From Bradyrhizobium sp. 200 (GTDB lineage: Bacteria; Pseudomonadota; Alphaproteobacteria; Rhizobiales; Xanthobacteraceae): a stretch of DNA of 64,000 nt. The notes under the pieces are model-generated. The model did not search any database and was not told the origin of the DNA. It saw nothing but the letters and a program-made list of their open reading frames with translations. The position numbers and the translations under genes are program-made. The stretch is from assembly GCF_023100945.1 (NCBI RefSeq), contig NZ_CP064689.1, positions 9,096,001-9,160,000 on the forward strand, given 5' to 3'. Below, one piece after another: positions 51,624-61,164 of this stretch (within the stretch, counting starts at the first letter, position 1; each line of letters begins with the position of its first letter).

Positions 51624-52024
51624 TGGCGCTCCCTTGCGTTCGCTGGCAGTTTGGACGTTTTGGTTGGAAAGCTGCCCAATGGCGAGCCGAGAACGACGAA
51701 ACGGAGAACTATGTTTATGCTATAGCCGTCCAAAAGAAGACTTGAGCGCTGGCCAGAACCCATTGAAGTCACGGAGACCTTCCAGCAAGAAGCGACTCTA
51801 TTCGCTATTGCAGACGCCGCTTCTTCTGGGCCTGAACGACTCCATGCTGACCGGCGGGCCGGTCGCTAGGCGTGACATGGAAGGTCGCGTTCCAGGAATG
51901 GCTGAGCCACGGGGTATGAGCCAGCCGATACTTGCCGGCGATCTGCATTCAACCGGCACACGACGTCGTTCATGTCGTCCTCGACCGCCCGAGCCGTGTC
52001 CGGCGATCACCTTATCAACGCCGG
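51624..52024. other. Non-coding stretch at the left edge of the island
   Basis: No frame here shows motifs or a ribosome site. One short stretch around 51650-51730 reads as a plausible peptide (AENDETENYVYAIAVQKK) without a start and may be a gene relic. Confidence 0.4.
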
Positions 52025-52969
52025 TTAGTCCGGAAGAGGAATGTGCTCATCCCGGTCATCGACCGGAAGATCGAAGCGCCCTTTGCCCCAGTTCTGTGCG
52101 CGCCATTCGGCTTTGGCCTCCTCGATGCGCTCCTGCGAAGACGCGACGAAATTCCACCAGATGTAGCGGGGGCCCGGAAGGGTCGCGCCGCCGAGAATCA
52201 TCAGGCGCGCGCCTCTGTCGCCGGCCGCGACCGTGATCCTGTCGCCGGGGCGGAAGACCATCATCTGAGATGCCTCGTATTCCTGGCCGGCGATAGAGAT
52301 CGAACCTTCGACGATGTAGATGCCTCGGTCTTCGTGATCATCCGGCATCGGCAGTCGGCTTCCTGCTTCGAGCGCCACATCGGCGTAGAATGTTTCCGAG
52401 AACATCGTCGCAGGGGCCTTTTCGCCGTAGGCGTCCCCGAGGATGAGCCGGACAAAGACGCCGCTATCCTCGACAACCGGCAGCGCCTCCTTGCCATGAT
52501 GCTCGAACATCGGTGCCATATCCTCGTGACGCCCGGGCAGCGCCAGCCAGGTCTGAATTCCGAACAGGCTGTTCCGACCGCTTCGGGCGGCCGCTGATGT
52601 GCGCTCGGAATGGGAGACACCGCGCCCGGCGACCATCCAGTTCAGCTCGCCCGGACGGATCGTCTGATCGGCCCCGGTGCTGTCCCGGTGATGGAAGTCG
52701 CCGCGATATAGATAGGTGACGGTGCCGAGACCGATATGCGGATGTGGCCGAACATCAACGCCCTGTCCGGTCAGGAGCTCGGCCGGCCCAGCCTGATCGA
52801 AGAAGATGAACGGTCCGACCATCTGCCGCTTCGGCGCCGGCAGGGCGCGCCGAACCTCAAAGCCGCCGAGATCGCGCGCGCGTGGAACAATGAGAGTTTC
52901 AATCGCGTCGATGCCCACCTCATCGGGGCAGCCGGGGTCGATTGCCGGGTTCCAACTCATGAGCGTCAT
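52025..52969 (-). CDS. Pirin-family protein 1
   Basis: A 314-residue bicupin. The metal site is intact: His-x-His in VRPHPHIGLGTVTYLY and the HSER motif in GRGVSHSERT. The C-terminal cupin includes EASQMMVFRPGDRITVAAGDRGARLMILGG. Pirins of this group can act as quercetin dioxygenases or redox-responsive co-regulators. It is a paralog of the pirin at 58436. It is convergent with nothing and lies upstream of the LysR gene on the same strand. Confidence 0.9.
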   Translation of the reverse strand: MTLMSWNPAIDPGCPDEVGIDAIETLIVPRARDLGGFEVRRALPAPKRQMVGPFIFFDQAGPAELLTGQGVDVRPHPHIGLGTVTYLYRGDFHHRDSTGADQTIRPGELNWMVAGRGVSHSERTSAAARSGRNSLFGIQTWLALPGRHEDMAPMFEHHGKEALPVVEDSGVFVRLILGDAYGEKAPATMFSETFYADVALEAGSRLPMPDDHEDRGIYIVEGSISIAGQEYEASQMMVFRPGDRITVAAGDRGARLMILGGATLPGPRYIWWNFVASSQERIEEAKAEWRAQNWGKGRFDLPVDDRDEHIPLPD

Positions 52970-53228
52970 CCTCTCTCTTGGGCTTCCGCGAGGCCTCGCC
53001 CTTGCCGATGGAATGCCTGATTTCGATTAATCCGGACCGAGCGGGAAGAGCGCTTTCGGCCCGGCGAATGCCTAAACTGGCGAGCGACCGTCTGCCCGAC
53101 TAGCCCTGTGATACGTCAAGCTGTGTCGCAATACGTGGAACGTGCGGACAATGTCGTCGAGCTCAGCGGCCCGCAGTAGAGCGACCGTCGAACGCAATTC
53201 ATTGATAAGGCTTCGCCCCGTTCGTGTT

Positions 53229-54137
53229 TTAACGGTCGAGACCCCAAACGTCCGGATTTCGTGCGAAGTACTCGATCAGCATTTCGATGAGGACCCGGAC
53301 TTTCCGTGGGGGGTGCTGACCCGGCGGTCGGACCACATACACGCCTGCCGAAGGTGGGGGATAGCGTGTCATCACCGGAACGAGCACGCCGGAGGCCACA
53401 TATTCGTGTGTGATGCAATCGGGGAGCCAGGCGATGCCGAGTCCTGCCGCCGCGGCAGCGGCAAGCGCCGTAGCGTTGTCGGCCTTGAACCTGCCCTGCG
53501 GCTGAACCGTGACAATCCTTCTGCCATCCATGAACTGCCAGGCTTCCGTTCCTTGCATGAGAGCCTGATGGTTGACGAGCTGCTCTAGCGTCTCAGGTGA
53601 ACCGTGCGCTTTGATATAATCCGGGCTTGCGACAAGCTTTCCATAGATCGGCCCGACGCGCTTCGCGATCAGGTTGGAGTCCTGAAGGTAACCAACCCGA
53701 ATCGCGCAATCGAAACCTTCGGCGATCAGATCGACGAAGCGATCGCTGTAGGAGGCATGGATGTGGAGCTGCGGGTGGTGTTGCGCCATTTCCGCAAGCA
53801 CGGGGGCGAAGTGGGTCGGTCCGAAAGAAAGCGGCATGGCAACCCTCAGGCGGCCGCGCAGCTCACCGGTTGGGAGGATCGTCTCCCTGGCTGTATCGAT
53901 CTCGGCGCTGGCTCGGGCCGCATGGTCTCTGAACGTGATTCCCGCTTCTGTGAGCGCGGCGCCGCGGGTCGTTCGTGCAAGAAGCTGGACGCCAAGTTCC
54001 GCTTCAACCCGAAAGAGCCGCCGACTGACGATTGACTTGGAGACGCCGAGCCGGCGCGCGGCGGCCGATACGCCCCCGGCATCGGCCACTGCGACGAATG
54101 TCTGTAGATCTTCGATGTTCAACTCGGTGTTCCTCAT
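53229..54137 (-). CDS. LysR-family transcription regulator
   Basis: A 302-residue regulator. The N-terminal winged helix is DLQTFVAVADAGGVSAAARRLGVSKSIVSRRLFRVEAELGVQLLARTTRGAALTEAG. The effector domain follows (RGRLRVAMPLSFGPTHFAPVLAEMAQHHPQLHIHASYSDRFVDLIAEGFDCAIRVG), typical of the large CrgA/DsdC-like group. It is divergent from the YcaC-like hydrolase gene and likely controls it, as in many LysR-isochorismatase pairs. Confidence 0.92.
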   Translation of the reverse strand: MRNTELNIEDLQTFVAVADAGGVSAAARRLGVSKSIVSRRLFRVEAELGVQLLARTTRGAALTEAGITFRDHAARASAEIDTARETILPTGELRGRLRVAMPLSFGPTHFAPVLAEMAQHHPQLHIHASYSDRFVDLIAEGFDCAIRVGYLQDSNLIAKRVGPIYGKLVASPDYIKAHGSPETLEQLVNHQALMQGTEAWQFMDGRRIVTVQPQGRFKADNATALAAAAAAGLGIAWLPDCITHEYVASGVLVPVMTRYPPPSAGVYVVRPPGQHPPRKVRVLIEMLIEYFARNPDVWGLDR

Positions 54138-54274
54138 TTCGCGACACAGCTTGCCTGATTATGGCACTACCGCATCGCTAGAGGGAACGGCAAATTGCGC
54201 TCAGGCAACGTCGCCCCTGGCGCACGTCTCCCCCAAACCCAATGCCGCTCACAACGGCAGCAAAGGATGTAATG

Positions 54275-54925
54275 ATGACCTTTCGCAACGGCCTTTCTTC
54301 ACTTCTTCGTCCCGAAGACTCGGTCCTCGTTCTGATCGACCACCAGCCTTTCCAGCTTACGAACGTGAACAGCCATGACCCTCAGGCGGTGGTCAACAAT
54401 GTGACCGCTCTGGCGAAGCTTGCAAAAGCCTTCAATGTTCCGACGATCCTCACCAGTGTGCTGGCGGCTCGTGGCGGCGTTCTTTTCAAGCAAATCACTG
54501 ACGTGTTCCCGGATCAGGAAGTGATCGACCGCACCTGGGTGAACACTTGGGAGGACAAGAGGGTGGTCGATCTAGTCAAGGCGACCGGCCGCAAGCAACT
54601 GGTCATCGCAGGGCTGTGGACCGAAGTCTGCGTCGCGATGCCTGTCATCCAAGCTGCCGGCGAAGGCTGGGACGTAACCGTGATCACCGACGCGTCGGGC
54701 GGGGTTTCGACCGAGTCTCACGAGGTTGCTATCCAGCGGATGATCGCCGCTGGCGCAAACCCGATGACTTGGATGGCTCTGGCTGGTGATTGGCAGCGCG
54801 ACTGGGCACGCACCGAGCACGTCGAAGCGCTGACCGAGATATTGATCTCGCACCTCGGCGGCACCGGCATTGCGTTTCAGTGGGAGCAGCAGCTTCTGAA
54901 TACGCCTGTGCCGTCCCCGGCTTAA
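54275..54925 (+). CDS. Isochorismatase-family hydrolase (YcaC-like)
   Basis: A 216-residue cysteine hydrolase. The triad residues are Asp in VLVLIDHQPFQ, a Lys in the central region and Cys in GLWTEVCVAMPVI. YcaC-type enzymes have unknown or amide substrates. AAGG lies 9 bases before ATG 54275; ATG 54272 is an equal choice. It is divergent from LysR. Confidence 0.85.
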   Translation: MTFRNGLSSLLRPEDSVLVLIDHQPFQLTNVNSHDPQAVVNNVTALAKLAKAFNVPTILTSVLAARGGVLFKQITDVFPDQEVIDRTWVNTWEDKRVVDLVKATGRKQLVIAGLWTEVCVAMPVIQAAGEGWDVTVITDASGGVSTESHEVAIQRMIAAGANPMTWMALAGDWQRDWARTEHVEALTEILISHLGGTGIAFQWEQQLLNTPVPSPA

Positions 54926-54954
54926 CTTCAGCGGGGTGACGAGGTGCGTGCAGA

Positions 54955-56472
54955 ATGCATTACGTAATCGCTCTATGTGTATCGGACCTCGTCATTCCGA
55001 CAAGACTGACTCTCATCTTCAAAAGCGTCTGCAGCCGCCCCGGTCATCGCGCCAGGCGAGCGCGATTGCGGACAGTAAGGCGGAGCGTCGCGTTCGCGAC
55101 GGCACTTGCCGCTATGCCGCTTGTTGCGCAGGCGCAGGTTAGGGCCGATGTCGAGCGCGCACCGACACTGACCAGCGAGCGTTATAACGAGAATTGGACA
55201 TATCTGGCGAATCCCGCGTCGCGCACGAGTCACTGGACAGAGCCATTCAAGTACATTCCGCTTGGTGATGACCGATCTACGTATCTCGTGACGGGCATGG
55301 AAGCCCGCTCTCGCTACGAGGGCTATGCCAATGTAAACTGGGGATCGGCGCCGAGCGATAGTTACATCTGGCATCGTTTCATGCCGTATGTCGACCTTCA
55401 CGCGGACAGTGTCCGATTTTTTGCGCAACCCATCGTTTCTGCAATCTCAGGCGTCGACCGTCCAACGCGGCCCGTCGATACGACTGGCACCGATATGCTT
55501 CAGGCGTTTGGTGAGGTCCGGCTGGATGTCGCGGATCGTACCTCGCTGAGCTTGTCGGCGGGACGTAAACTGGTATCGCTGGGCGCAGGCCGCTTTATCG
55601 ACACGCGTTATGGCGTCAATATTCCTCAGGCTTTTGAGGGCGCAGACGCGACGCTAACGGGTCAATTCCGCCAGGTCACCGCTCTGTATTATCGCCCTGT
55701 CGACAACAGGCCGGACGATTTCGATGATCGCAGTTCGCGGCAGAAAGCCGTTTGGGGCGTCTATGCGACCCAATGGCTGAACGCGACGCATGCGAATGGC
55801 GTCGATGCCTTTTATCTGGGTTTGCGTGACAACGCTGCGGTCTATGACCAAGGCACCGGCAAAGAGGTCGTTCACACCTTTGGAAGCAGGGTTTTTGGAG
55901 ATACCGGCTCCTGGCACTGGAATATCGAAGGCGCACTTCAGGGTGGTCAATTCGCAGGTTACCGCCGGACCGGCTGGGGAGTCGGCGGCGAAGTCGGCTA
56001 CCGTTTCCTGGACGCTCCCATGAAGCCGGATGCGAGCTTTACGGCCGAAGTCATATCGGGTGATGACAACCCGCGTGATCAGCAACTTGGGACGTTCAAT
56101 CCTCTCTTCCCACGCGGCAAGTACTTCGGCGCTTTATCTCCAATCGGGCCCCGGAATCTGATTCGTGCGCAGCCCAGCGTAACGATTGAGCCCTATAAGG
56201 ATGTTGTAGTGACGCTCACGGGAGCCGCTTACTGGCGGCAGAGCCTGGCTGACGGCGTTTACGGCGTTGCAGGCAATGTCGTGCGAAGCGGCAAGGACAG
56301 CACAGCGCGTTTCATCGGCACACAGCTCGAACTTGCCGTCGCCTGGCAGGTAACGCCGGAAGTCAATCTGACAGCATCCCTGAGCGCGTTCGAGGCGGGG
56401 TCGTTCATTCGGGAAACCGGACCGGCGCAGACCATAAAGATGCTTGGCGTCATGGCGACCTGCAGGTTCTGA
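54955..56472 (+). CDS. Alginate-export-family outer-membrane beta-barrel
   Basis: Up to 505 residues. A signal peptide (VRRSVAFATALAAMPLVAQAQ) begins about residue 40, so the true start may be an alternative codon near 55063 rather than 54955. The body resembles the Alginate_exp family (YLVTGMEARSRYEGYANVNWG, LQAFGEVRLDVADRTSLSLSAGRKLVSLGAGRFIDTRYGVNI, AFEGADATLTG) and ends in Phe as barrel proteins do (MLGVMATCRF). It would form a channel for a small anionic solute. No alginate genes are nearby. Confidence 0.78.
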   Translation: MHYVIALCVSDLVIPTRLTLIFKSVCSRPGHRARRARLRTVRRSVAFATALAAMPLVAQAQVRADVERAPTLTSERYNENWTYLANPASRTSHWTEPFKYIPLGDDRSTYLVTGMEARSRYEGYANVNWGSAPSDSYIWHRFMPYVDLHADSVRFFAQPIVSAISGVDRPTRPVDTTGTDMLQAFGEVRLDVADRTSLSLSAGRKLVSLGAGRFIDTRYGVNIPQAFEGADATLTGQFRQVTALYYRPVDNRPDDFDDRSSRQKAVWGVYATQWLNATHANGVDAFYLGLRDNAAVYDQGTGKEVVHTFGSRVFGDTGSWHWNIEGALQGGQFAGYRRTGWGVGGEVGYRFLDAPMKPDASFTAEVISGDDNPRDQQLGTFNPLFPRGKYFGALSPIGPRNLIRAQPSVTIEPYKDVVVTLTGAAYWRQSLADGVYGVAGNVVRSGKDSTARFIGTQLELAVAWQVTPEVNLTASLSAFEAGSFIRETGPAQTIKMLGVMATCRF

Positions 56473-56539
56473 CCATGAAGCACCCGCCTCGCTCATCCGC
56501 ACACGCACCTGCATCAACCAATGAAACCAAAGGCTATTG

Positions 56540-57601
56540 ATGGAAATCGGAATAGACAGTTTTGCAGCCATTCTCCCTGACCCGCAGAACGAAAAACTTC
56601 CGTCGGCAACTGAGCGAATGGCCAACCTCATCGAAGAGGTCGAAGTTGCCGACCGGGCCGGGCTGGACGTGTTCGGGATCGGAGAGCACCATCGCGCGGA
56701 ATTTCTCGATTCTGCTCCTACGATCATTCTGGCGGCAGCAGCGGCCAGAACGTCGAAAATTCGACTGACAAGCGCAGTCACCGTCATCAGCGCTGCCGAT
56801 CCCGTGCGTGTGTTTCAGGAGTTCGCGACCCTTGACCTCATCGCCAAGGGCCGCGCCGAAATCGTCGTCGGTCGAGGGTCATTCGCCGAGGCGTACCCGC
56901 TGTTCGGTCTGGCTGCGCGGGACTACGATGATCTATTTGCCGAGAAGCTCGATCTGCTGCTCAAGCTTCGAGAGGCGACCCATGTGAAATGGCAAGGCCG
57001 TTTCCGACCTGCGCTCGATCTTCAGGGAATCTATCCGCGACCGCATCAAGCGCGGCTGCCGATCTGGGTCGGCGTCGGAGGAACGCCGGAATCGTTCGTT
57101 CGTGCAGGTAAGCTCGGACTTCCGCTCATGGTCGCGATTATCGGCGGCACGTTCGAACGCTTTCGCCCGCTCGTCGATTTGTATCGCGAAGCCGGTGCCA
57201 GGGCCGGGCATGCTCCCGAAAAACTGTCGGTCGGCATCCATGCCATGGGCTTCGTCGGCGACTCCGACGCCGCTGCTGCCGATTCCTTTTTCCCTGGCTG
57301 GGCGCATCTTACGGGGAAGATCGGCCGCGAGCGTGGCTGGTTGCCGCCGACACGTCAGCAATTCGACTACATGGCGGGTCCTGAAGGAGCCTTCCTGGTC
57401 GGCAGTCCGGCGACGGTTGCCGCGAAGATGCTTCACGCAAGCGAGGTGCTTGGTGGGCTTTTGCGCATCACGTTCCAGATGAGCACTGCATCTCTTGAGA
57501 CGTCTGCGATGAAACGGTCAATCGAGCTTCTCGGGACTGAAGTAGCGCCGATCGTTCGCGCGGCTCCCGGGATACTACGGCGCATGCCGGGGCCAGCGTA
57601 A
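56540..57601 (+). CDS. LLM-class flavin-dependent oxidoreductase
   Basis: A 353-residue luciferase-like monooxygenase. It begins MEIGIDSFAAILPD and has GLDVFGIGEHHRAEFLDSAPTIILAAAAART, FATLDLIAKGRAEIVVGRGSF and PIWVGVGGTPESFVRAGKLGLPLMVAIIGG, the TIM-barrel strands of the group. It needs reduced flavin supplied by a separate reductase, which is not seen here. ATG 56540 is chosen over the TTG at 56537. It overlaps the first possible start of the next gene by one base. Confidence 0.88.
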   Translation: MEIGIDSFAAILPDPQNEKLPSATERMANLIEEVEVADRAGLDVFGIGEHHRAEFLDSAPTIILAAAAARTSKIRLTSAVTVISAADPVRVFQEFATLDLIAKGRAEIVVGRGSFAEAYPLFGLAARDYDDLFAEKLDLLLKLREATHVKWQGRFRPALDLQGIYPRPHQARLPIWVGVGGTPESFVRAGKLGLPLMVAIIGGTFERFRPLVDLYREAGARAGHAPEKLSVGIHAMGFVGDSDAAAADSFFPGWAHLTGKIGRERGWLPPTRQQFDYMAGPEGAFLVGSPATVAAKMLHASEVLGGLLRITFQMSTASLETSAMKRSIELLGTEVAPIVRAAPGILRRMPGPA

Positions 57602-57651
57602 TGCGGTCGAAAGCGCTTCCGGAAAAGCTCACAACGAGAGGTTTTTTGAGA

Positions 57652-58203
57652 ATGTCAACGTTCACCACCAGAGATGGCACCAGCATTTTATACAAGGACT
57701 GGGGTCCGCGAGACGCCCAGCCGATCATGTTTCATCACGGCTGGCGCCAAGCGTTACTGCGCAACCGCGCTCAATTCTTCCTGGAAATCCCTGCCGGCCC
57801 CTTCTATCGCTTCAACCGCGACGGCGCCGAAATCAGCGAAGGCTTGATGTGGCGGCATGTCATGATGGGTGACGCAAAGGCGCACTACGACTGCATCACA
57901 GCCTTCTCAGAAACCGACTTCACCAAGGACTTGCAGAGCGTTTCCTTGCCGGTGCCGCTGATGCACGGCGAAGACGATCAGGTGGTGCCGGTCGATGCTT
58001 CGGCGCGGAAGGCCATCGCACTCCTCCCGAACGGAATCCTGAAGCGCTATCCGGGTTTGTCGCACGGCATGTTTGCGCCCCATCCACTTATCATCAACGC
58101 CGACCTGCTGGCGTTCATTCAATCCCAGGCACCGGCATGGGCGAAGTCATCGACAATCCTGCCGAGCATCGCTTTGAGCTACCCATCGATGAGAGCGGGA
58201 TAG
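57652..58203 (+). pseudogene. Alpha/beta hydrolase (haloperoxidase-like) with a large internal deletion
   Basis: The N-terminus (MSTFTTRDGTSILYKDWGPR, then MFHHGW) and C-terminus (LMHGEDDQVVPVDASARKAI, YPGLSHGM, INADLLAFIQ) match non-heme haloperoxidase-like esterases of about 275 residues. After MFHHGW the sequence jumps in frame to RQALLRNRAQFFLEIPAGPF, so about 105 residues with the nucleophile motif GHSxGG are missing. The junction is near 57744. The Asp and His of the triad remain. It is almost certainly inactive. It overlaps the next gene by 67 bases. Confidence 0.75.
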
Positions 58204-58439
58204 CGGCAGCGTATTACAGCTTCACAGGAGATAAAATCGTCCTCACGCACATGATTGTCCCGCAGCAGTTCGAGGGACGAGGCATCGGCTCACGTTTAGC
58301 ACGCGGCGTCTTCGATGCGATCCGTGCGAGCGGTCGCGAGGTCGTCCTCGATTGCCCATTCATGACTGCCTACTACCAACGCCATCCCGAGTATTCGGAC
58401 ATCGTATTCGGCGCAACCCGATCAGGAGAAACAAGATGA
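58137..58439 (+). CDS. Small GNAT-family N-acetyltransferase (YjdJ-like)
   Basis: A 100-residue protein of the short GNAT group (IDNPAEHRFELPIDESGIAAAYYSFTGDKIVLTHMIVPQQFEGRGIGSRLARGVFDAIRASGREVVLDCPFMTAYYQRHPEY). The acetyl-CoA loop is QFEGRGIGSRL. It begins inside the end of the deleted hydrolase gene and its stop overlaps the start of the pirin gene by four bases. Confidence 0.85.
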   Translation: MGEVIDNPAEHRFELPIDESGIAAAYYSFTGDKIVLTHMIVPQQFEGRGIGSRLARGVFDAIRASGREVVLDCPFMTAYYQRHPEYSDIVFGATRSGETR

Positions 58440-59365
58440 TTGAATTGATTATTGAAGAGCGGCGTCGCAACCTCGGCGGCAGCTTTGAAGTCGGCCGCGT
58501 TCTGCCCTTTGCAAAACGACGCATGGTCGGCCCCTTCATCTTCTTCGATCACATTGGCCCAATGGATATTCCGGCGGGTATTGATCGCAGCACAGACGTG
58601 CGGGCTCATCCACATATCGGTCTTTCGACGGTGACTTATTTGTTTTCCGGCGAAATTATGCACCGGGACAGTCTTGGCTATGAGCAAGCGATCCGCCCGC
58701 AAGAGGTAAACTGGATGGTTGCTGGCCAAGGCATCGCGCATAGCGAACGCTTCGAGCATGCGCGGACACATGGTGACCGGCTTCACGGCATACAGGCATG
58801 GGTGGCGTTGCCAACAGGGATGGAAGAAGTTGCTCCATCCTTCAACCACTATTCTGGAAGCGCGCTGCCTCAGTGGGATGACAAAGGAGTTGTCGGCCAG
58901 CTCATTGCTGGCAGCGCATACGGCCTGACGGCTGCTGCACAGACGCATTCGCCGTTATTCTGCGCGCATCTTGCGATGGAGCCCGATGCAACCGCAGAAA
59001 TTCCGGACGGTCACAAGGAGCGTGCGTTCTATAAGGAGCGTGCGTTCTATATAGCGGCAGGCGCGGTGGAAATGGATAGCGTCCAATACGAGGCGGGAAA
59101 AATGCTCGTACTCGATCCGACTGCTTCGCGCGTCAAGGCGTTGAAGCAATCCACACTCATGGTTCTCGGCGGCGAACCGGTTGGCGAGCGGCTTCTCTAC
59201 TGGAACTTTGTATCCTCGTCGCGCGAGCGGCTGGTGCAAGCGGCGGAGGACTGGAAAGCCGGAAAGATGAAGCTTCCGGATGCGGACGATAAAGAGTTCA
59301 TTCCGCTTCCTGACGGCCCGATACCCGGTGCCTCGCTGAAAGCACCCTCCAAACTTACGGTATGA
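58436..59365 (+). CDS. Pirin-family protein 2
   Basis: A 309-residue bicupin with the metal residues in VRAHPHIGLSTVTYLF and GQGIAHSERF. It aligns along its length with the pirin at 52025 (KRRMVGPFIFFDHIGP, INWMVAGQG-type region). AGGAGA precedes ATG 58436. An 18-bp exact tandem duplication at 59015-59050 gives KERAFYKERAFY in a loop before the second cupin. Its stop overlaps the antiporter start as ATGA. Confidence 0.9.
   Translation: MIELIIEERRRNLGGSFEVGRVLPFAKRRMVGPFIFFDHIGPMDIPAGIDRSTDVRAHPHIGLSTVTYLFSGEIMHRDSLGYEQAIRPQEVNWMVAGQGIAHSERFEHARTHGDRLHGIQAWVALPTGMEEVAPSFNHYSGSALPQWDDKGVVGQLIAGSAYGLTAAAQTHSPLFCAHLAMEPDATAEIPDGHKERAFYKERAFYIAAGAVEMDSVQYEAGKMLVLDPTASRVKALKQSTLMVLGGEPVGERLLYWNFVSSSRERLVQAAEDWKAGKMKLPDADDKEFIPLPDGPIPGASLKAPSKLTV
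59015..59050 (+). repeat. 18-bp tandem duplication within pirin 2
   Basis: AAGGAGCGTGCGTTCTAT occurs twice in direct succession, 59015-59032 and 59033-59050. It keeps the frame and adds six residues. Confidence 0.9.
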
Positions 59366-61164
59366 GCGACCTCATGGCTGAGGCAAATCTCGGCGCGACG
59401 ATCGGACCTGCCGTCGTCCTGATGGGCGCGGCTGTCGTTGCGGTCCCGCTATTCCGGCGGCTCGGGCTTGGTTCGGTTCTTGGCTATTTCGCCGCTGGGC
59501 TCTTAGTCGGCCCGTCTGCGATGAGCGTATTCAGCAATCCCAACGCCATCTTGCATTTCTCAGAACTTGGGGTGGTCATGTTCCTGTTCGTGATCGGACT
59601 GGAGTTGCGGCCGCAGAAGCTATGGACGATGCGCGGCCAGATATTTGGTCTGGGATTGGTTCAAGTCTTCGCGGCGGTTGCGGCGCTCACGCTGACGGGC
59701 TGGCTGATCTTCGATCTTCCGGGTCCTGCTGCCTTTATTGCTGGAGCTGGCTTCGTTCTTTCTTCAACCGCCGTAATCATGTCCCTGTTGCAGGAGCGCG
59801 GCGAGTTGTCGGGCGCCGAGGGCCAGAAGTCTGTCGCCATCCTGCTTTTTGAAGATTTGATGATCGTACCGCTTCTGGCGGTCGTCGCGTTTCTATCGCC
59901 AGTAACGCACGGCGCACAGAAATGGACCGATATCGCGCTCGCGCTTGCCGCCTTGCTCTTGCTGTTGGCGGTGTCGCGCTGGGCGCTCAATCCGTTCTTT
60001 GCGCTCTTGGCAAAAGCGCGGGCCCGCGAAGTGATGACGTCGGGGGCATTGCTCGTTGTTTGCGGCGCGGCGTTGCTAATGGACGCCGTCGGTCTCTCCA
60101 TGGCGATGGGGACCTTTCTCGCCGGGGTGATGCTTTCGAGTTCAAGCTACCGCCACCAGATCGAGAGCGACGTTGAGCCGTTTCGCGGCCTGCTGATGGG
60201 CTTGTTCTTCATGGCTGTCGGCATGTCGCTCGACCTGTCCACCGTCGCAGCAGAATGGCGGCTTCTGCTATGCTTGCTGCCCGCCTTCATCATCGCCAAG
60301 GGTATCGTGGTGTATGCCGTCGCACGCCTGTTCGGCACAGATAACACACACGCCATTCACCGGACCTCGATGTTCCTGCAAGGCGGCGAGTTTGCCTTCG
60401 TGCTCTATACGGCTGCTGCATCCGGGGGCGTGATCAATGCCCGCGAAAACGCGTTATTCGGCACGGTCGTCATCCTGTCCATGGCTTTGACCCCGCTGCT
60501 GATCCTTGTGGTCGATGGTTTGCTGCGCGGTAAGGTATCGATGGAGGACGTCGAAGCGGCCCGAGACCTGAAAGGCCGCGTGCTTCTCATTGGTTTCGGG
60601 CGCTTCGGTCAAATTGCTTCCCAGGTGTTGTTGTCGAAAGGCGTCGAGCTTTCAGTGATTGATCGCGATCCCGACCGCATTCGCGATGCCGATCGATACG
60701 GGTTCAAGGTATTCTTCGGTGACGGCACCAGGCTCGACACGCTACGCTCGTCTGGCGCAAGTGAGGCCGACGCAATCATGATTTGCATCGGCGCGCCGAA
60801 GGAGACGATGCAGATCGTCGAGCTGGCGCAACACTCGTTCCCGCAAGCGAAGTTCCTTGTAAGAAGTTACGATCGCGTACACTCCGTGGACCTAGTTCGG
60901 GCCGGTGTCGATTATCAAATCCGCGAGACGGTGGAGTCGGCGTATTCAATGGGAGCGCAGGGTCTGCGGGAACTGGGCTTTGCGGAAGTCGATGTCACGG
61001 AGGCCGCCGACGATATTCGTCAGCGTGACGTCGAGCGCTTGTCGGAACAGGTGCAAGGCGACGCCATGTCGGGGACCAACAAGCTGCACTTACGACCTGT
61101 TCCAGAGCCGTTGACGCATCGCCCAACGCGTTACCCCGCGGGGGGCGTTATCAAGCAGATCTAA
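59362..61164 (+). CDS. CPA2 cation:proton antiporter, KefB/KefC type
   Basis: A 600-residue membrane protein. The N-terminal exchanger domain (about 10-390) has twelve or so hydrophobic segments, with FVLSSTAVIMSLLQERGE and LLFEDLMIVPLLAVVAF typical of Kef. The C-terminal TrkA-N domain (about 405-530) has the nucleotide-binding GRVLLIGFGRFGQIASQVLLSKGVELSVIDRD. Kef systems export K+ to acidify the cell during electrophile stress and are gated by glutathione adducts. Coupling to a pirin gene supports a stress role. Confidence 0.9.
   Translation: MSDLMAEANLGATIGPAVVLMGAAVVAVPLFRRLGLGSVLGYFAAGLLVGPSAMSVFSNPNAILHFSELGVVMFLFVIGLELRPQKLWTMRGQIFGLGLVQVFAAVAALTLTGWLIFDLPGPAAFIAGAGFVLSSTAVIMSLLQERGELSGAEGQKSVAILLFEDLMIVPLLAVVAFLSPVTHGAQKWTDIALALAALLLLLAVSRWALNPFFALLAKARAREVMTSGALLVVCGAALLMDAVGLSMAMGTFLAGVMLSSSSYRHQIESDVEPFRGLLMGLFFMAVGMSLDLSTVAAEWRLLLCLLPAFIIAKGIVVYAVARLFGTDNTHAIHRTSMFLQGGEFAFVLYTAAASGGVINARENALFGTVVILSMALTPLLILVVDGLLRGKVSMEDVEAARDLKGRVLLIGFGRFGQIASQVLLSKGVELSVIDRDPDRIRDADRYGFKVFFGDGTRLDTLRSSGASEADAIMICIGAPKETMQIVELAQHSFPQAKFLVRSYDRVHSVDLVRAGVDYQIRETVESAYSMGAQGLRELGFAEVDVTEAADDIRQRDVERLSEQVQGDAMSGTNKLHLRPVPEPLTHRPTRYPAGGVIKQI

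Noticed and set aside
51577..52236. A 219-residue plus-strand frame at the island edge
   Set aside because: It is Arg/Pro/Ser-rich, overlaps the end of pirin 1 antisense and has no recognisable domain.
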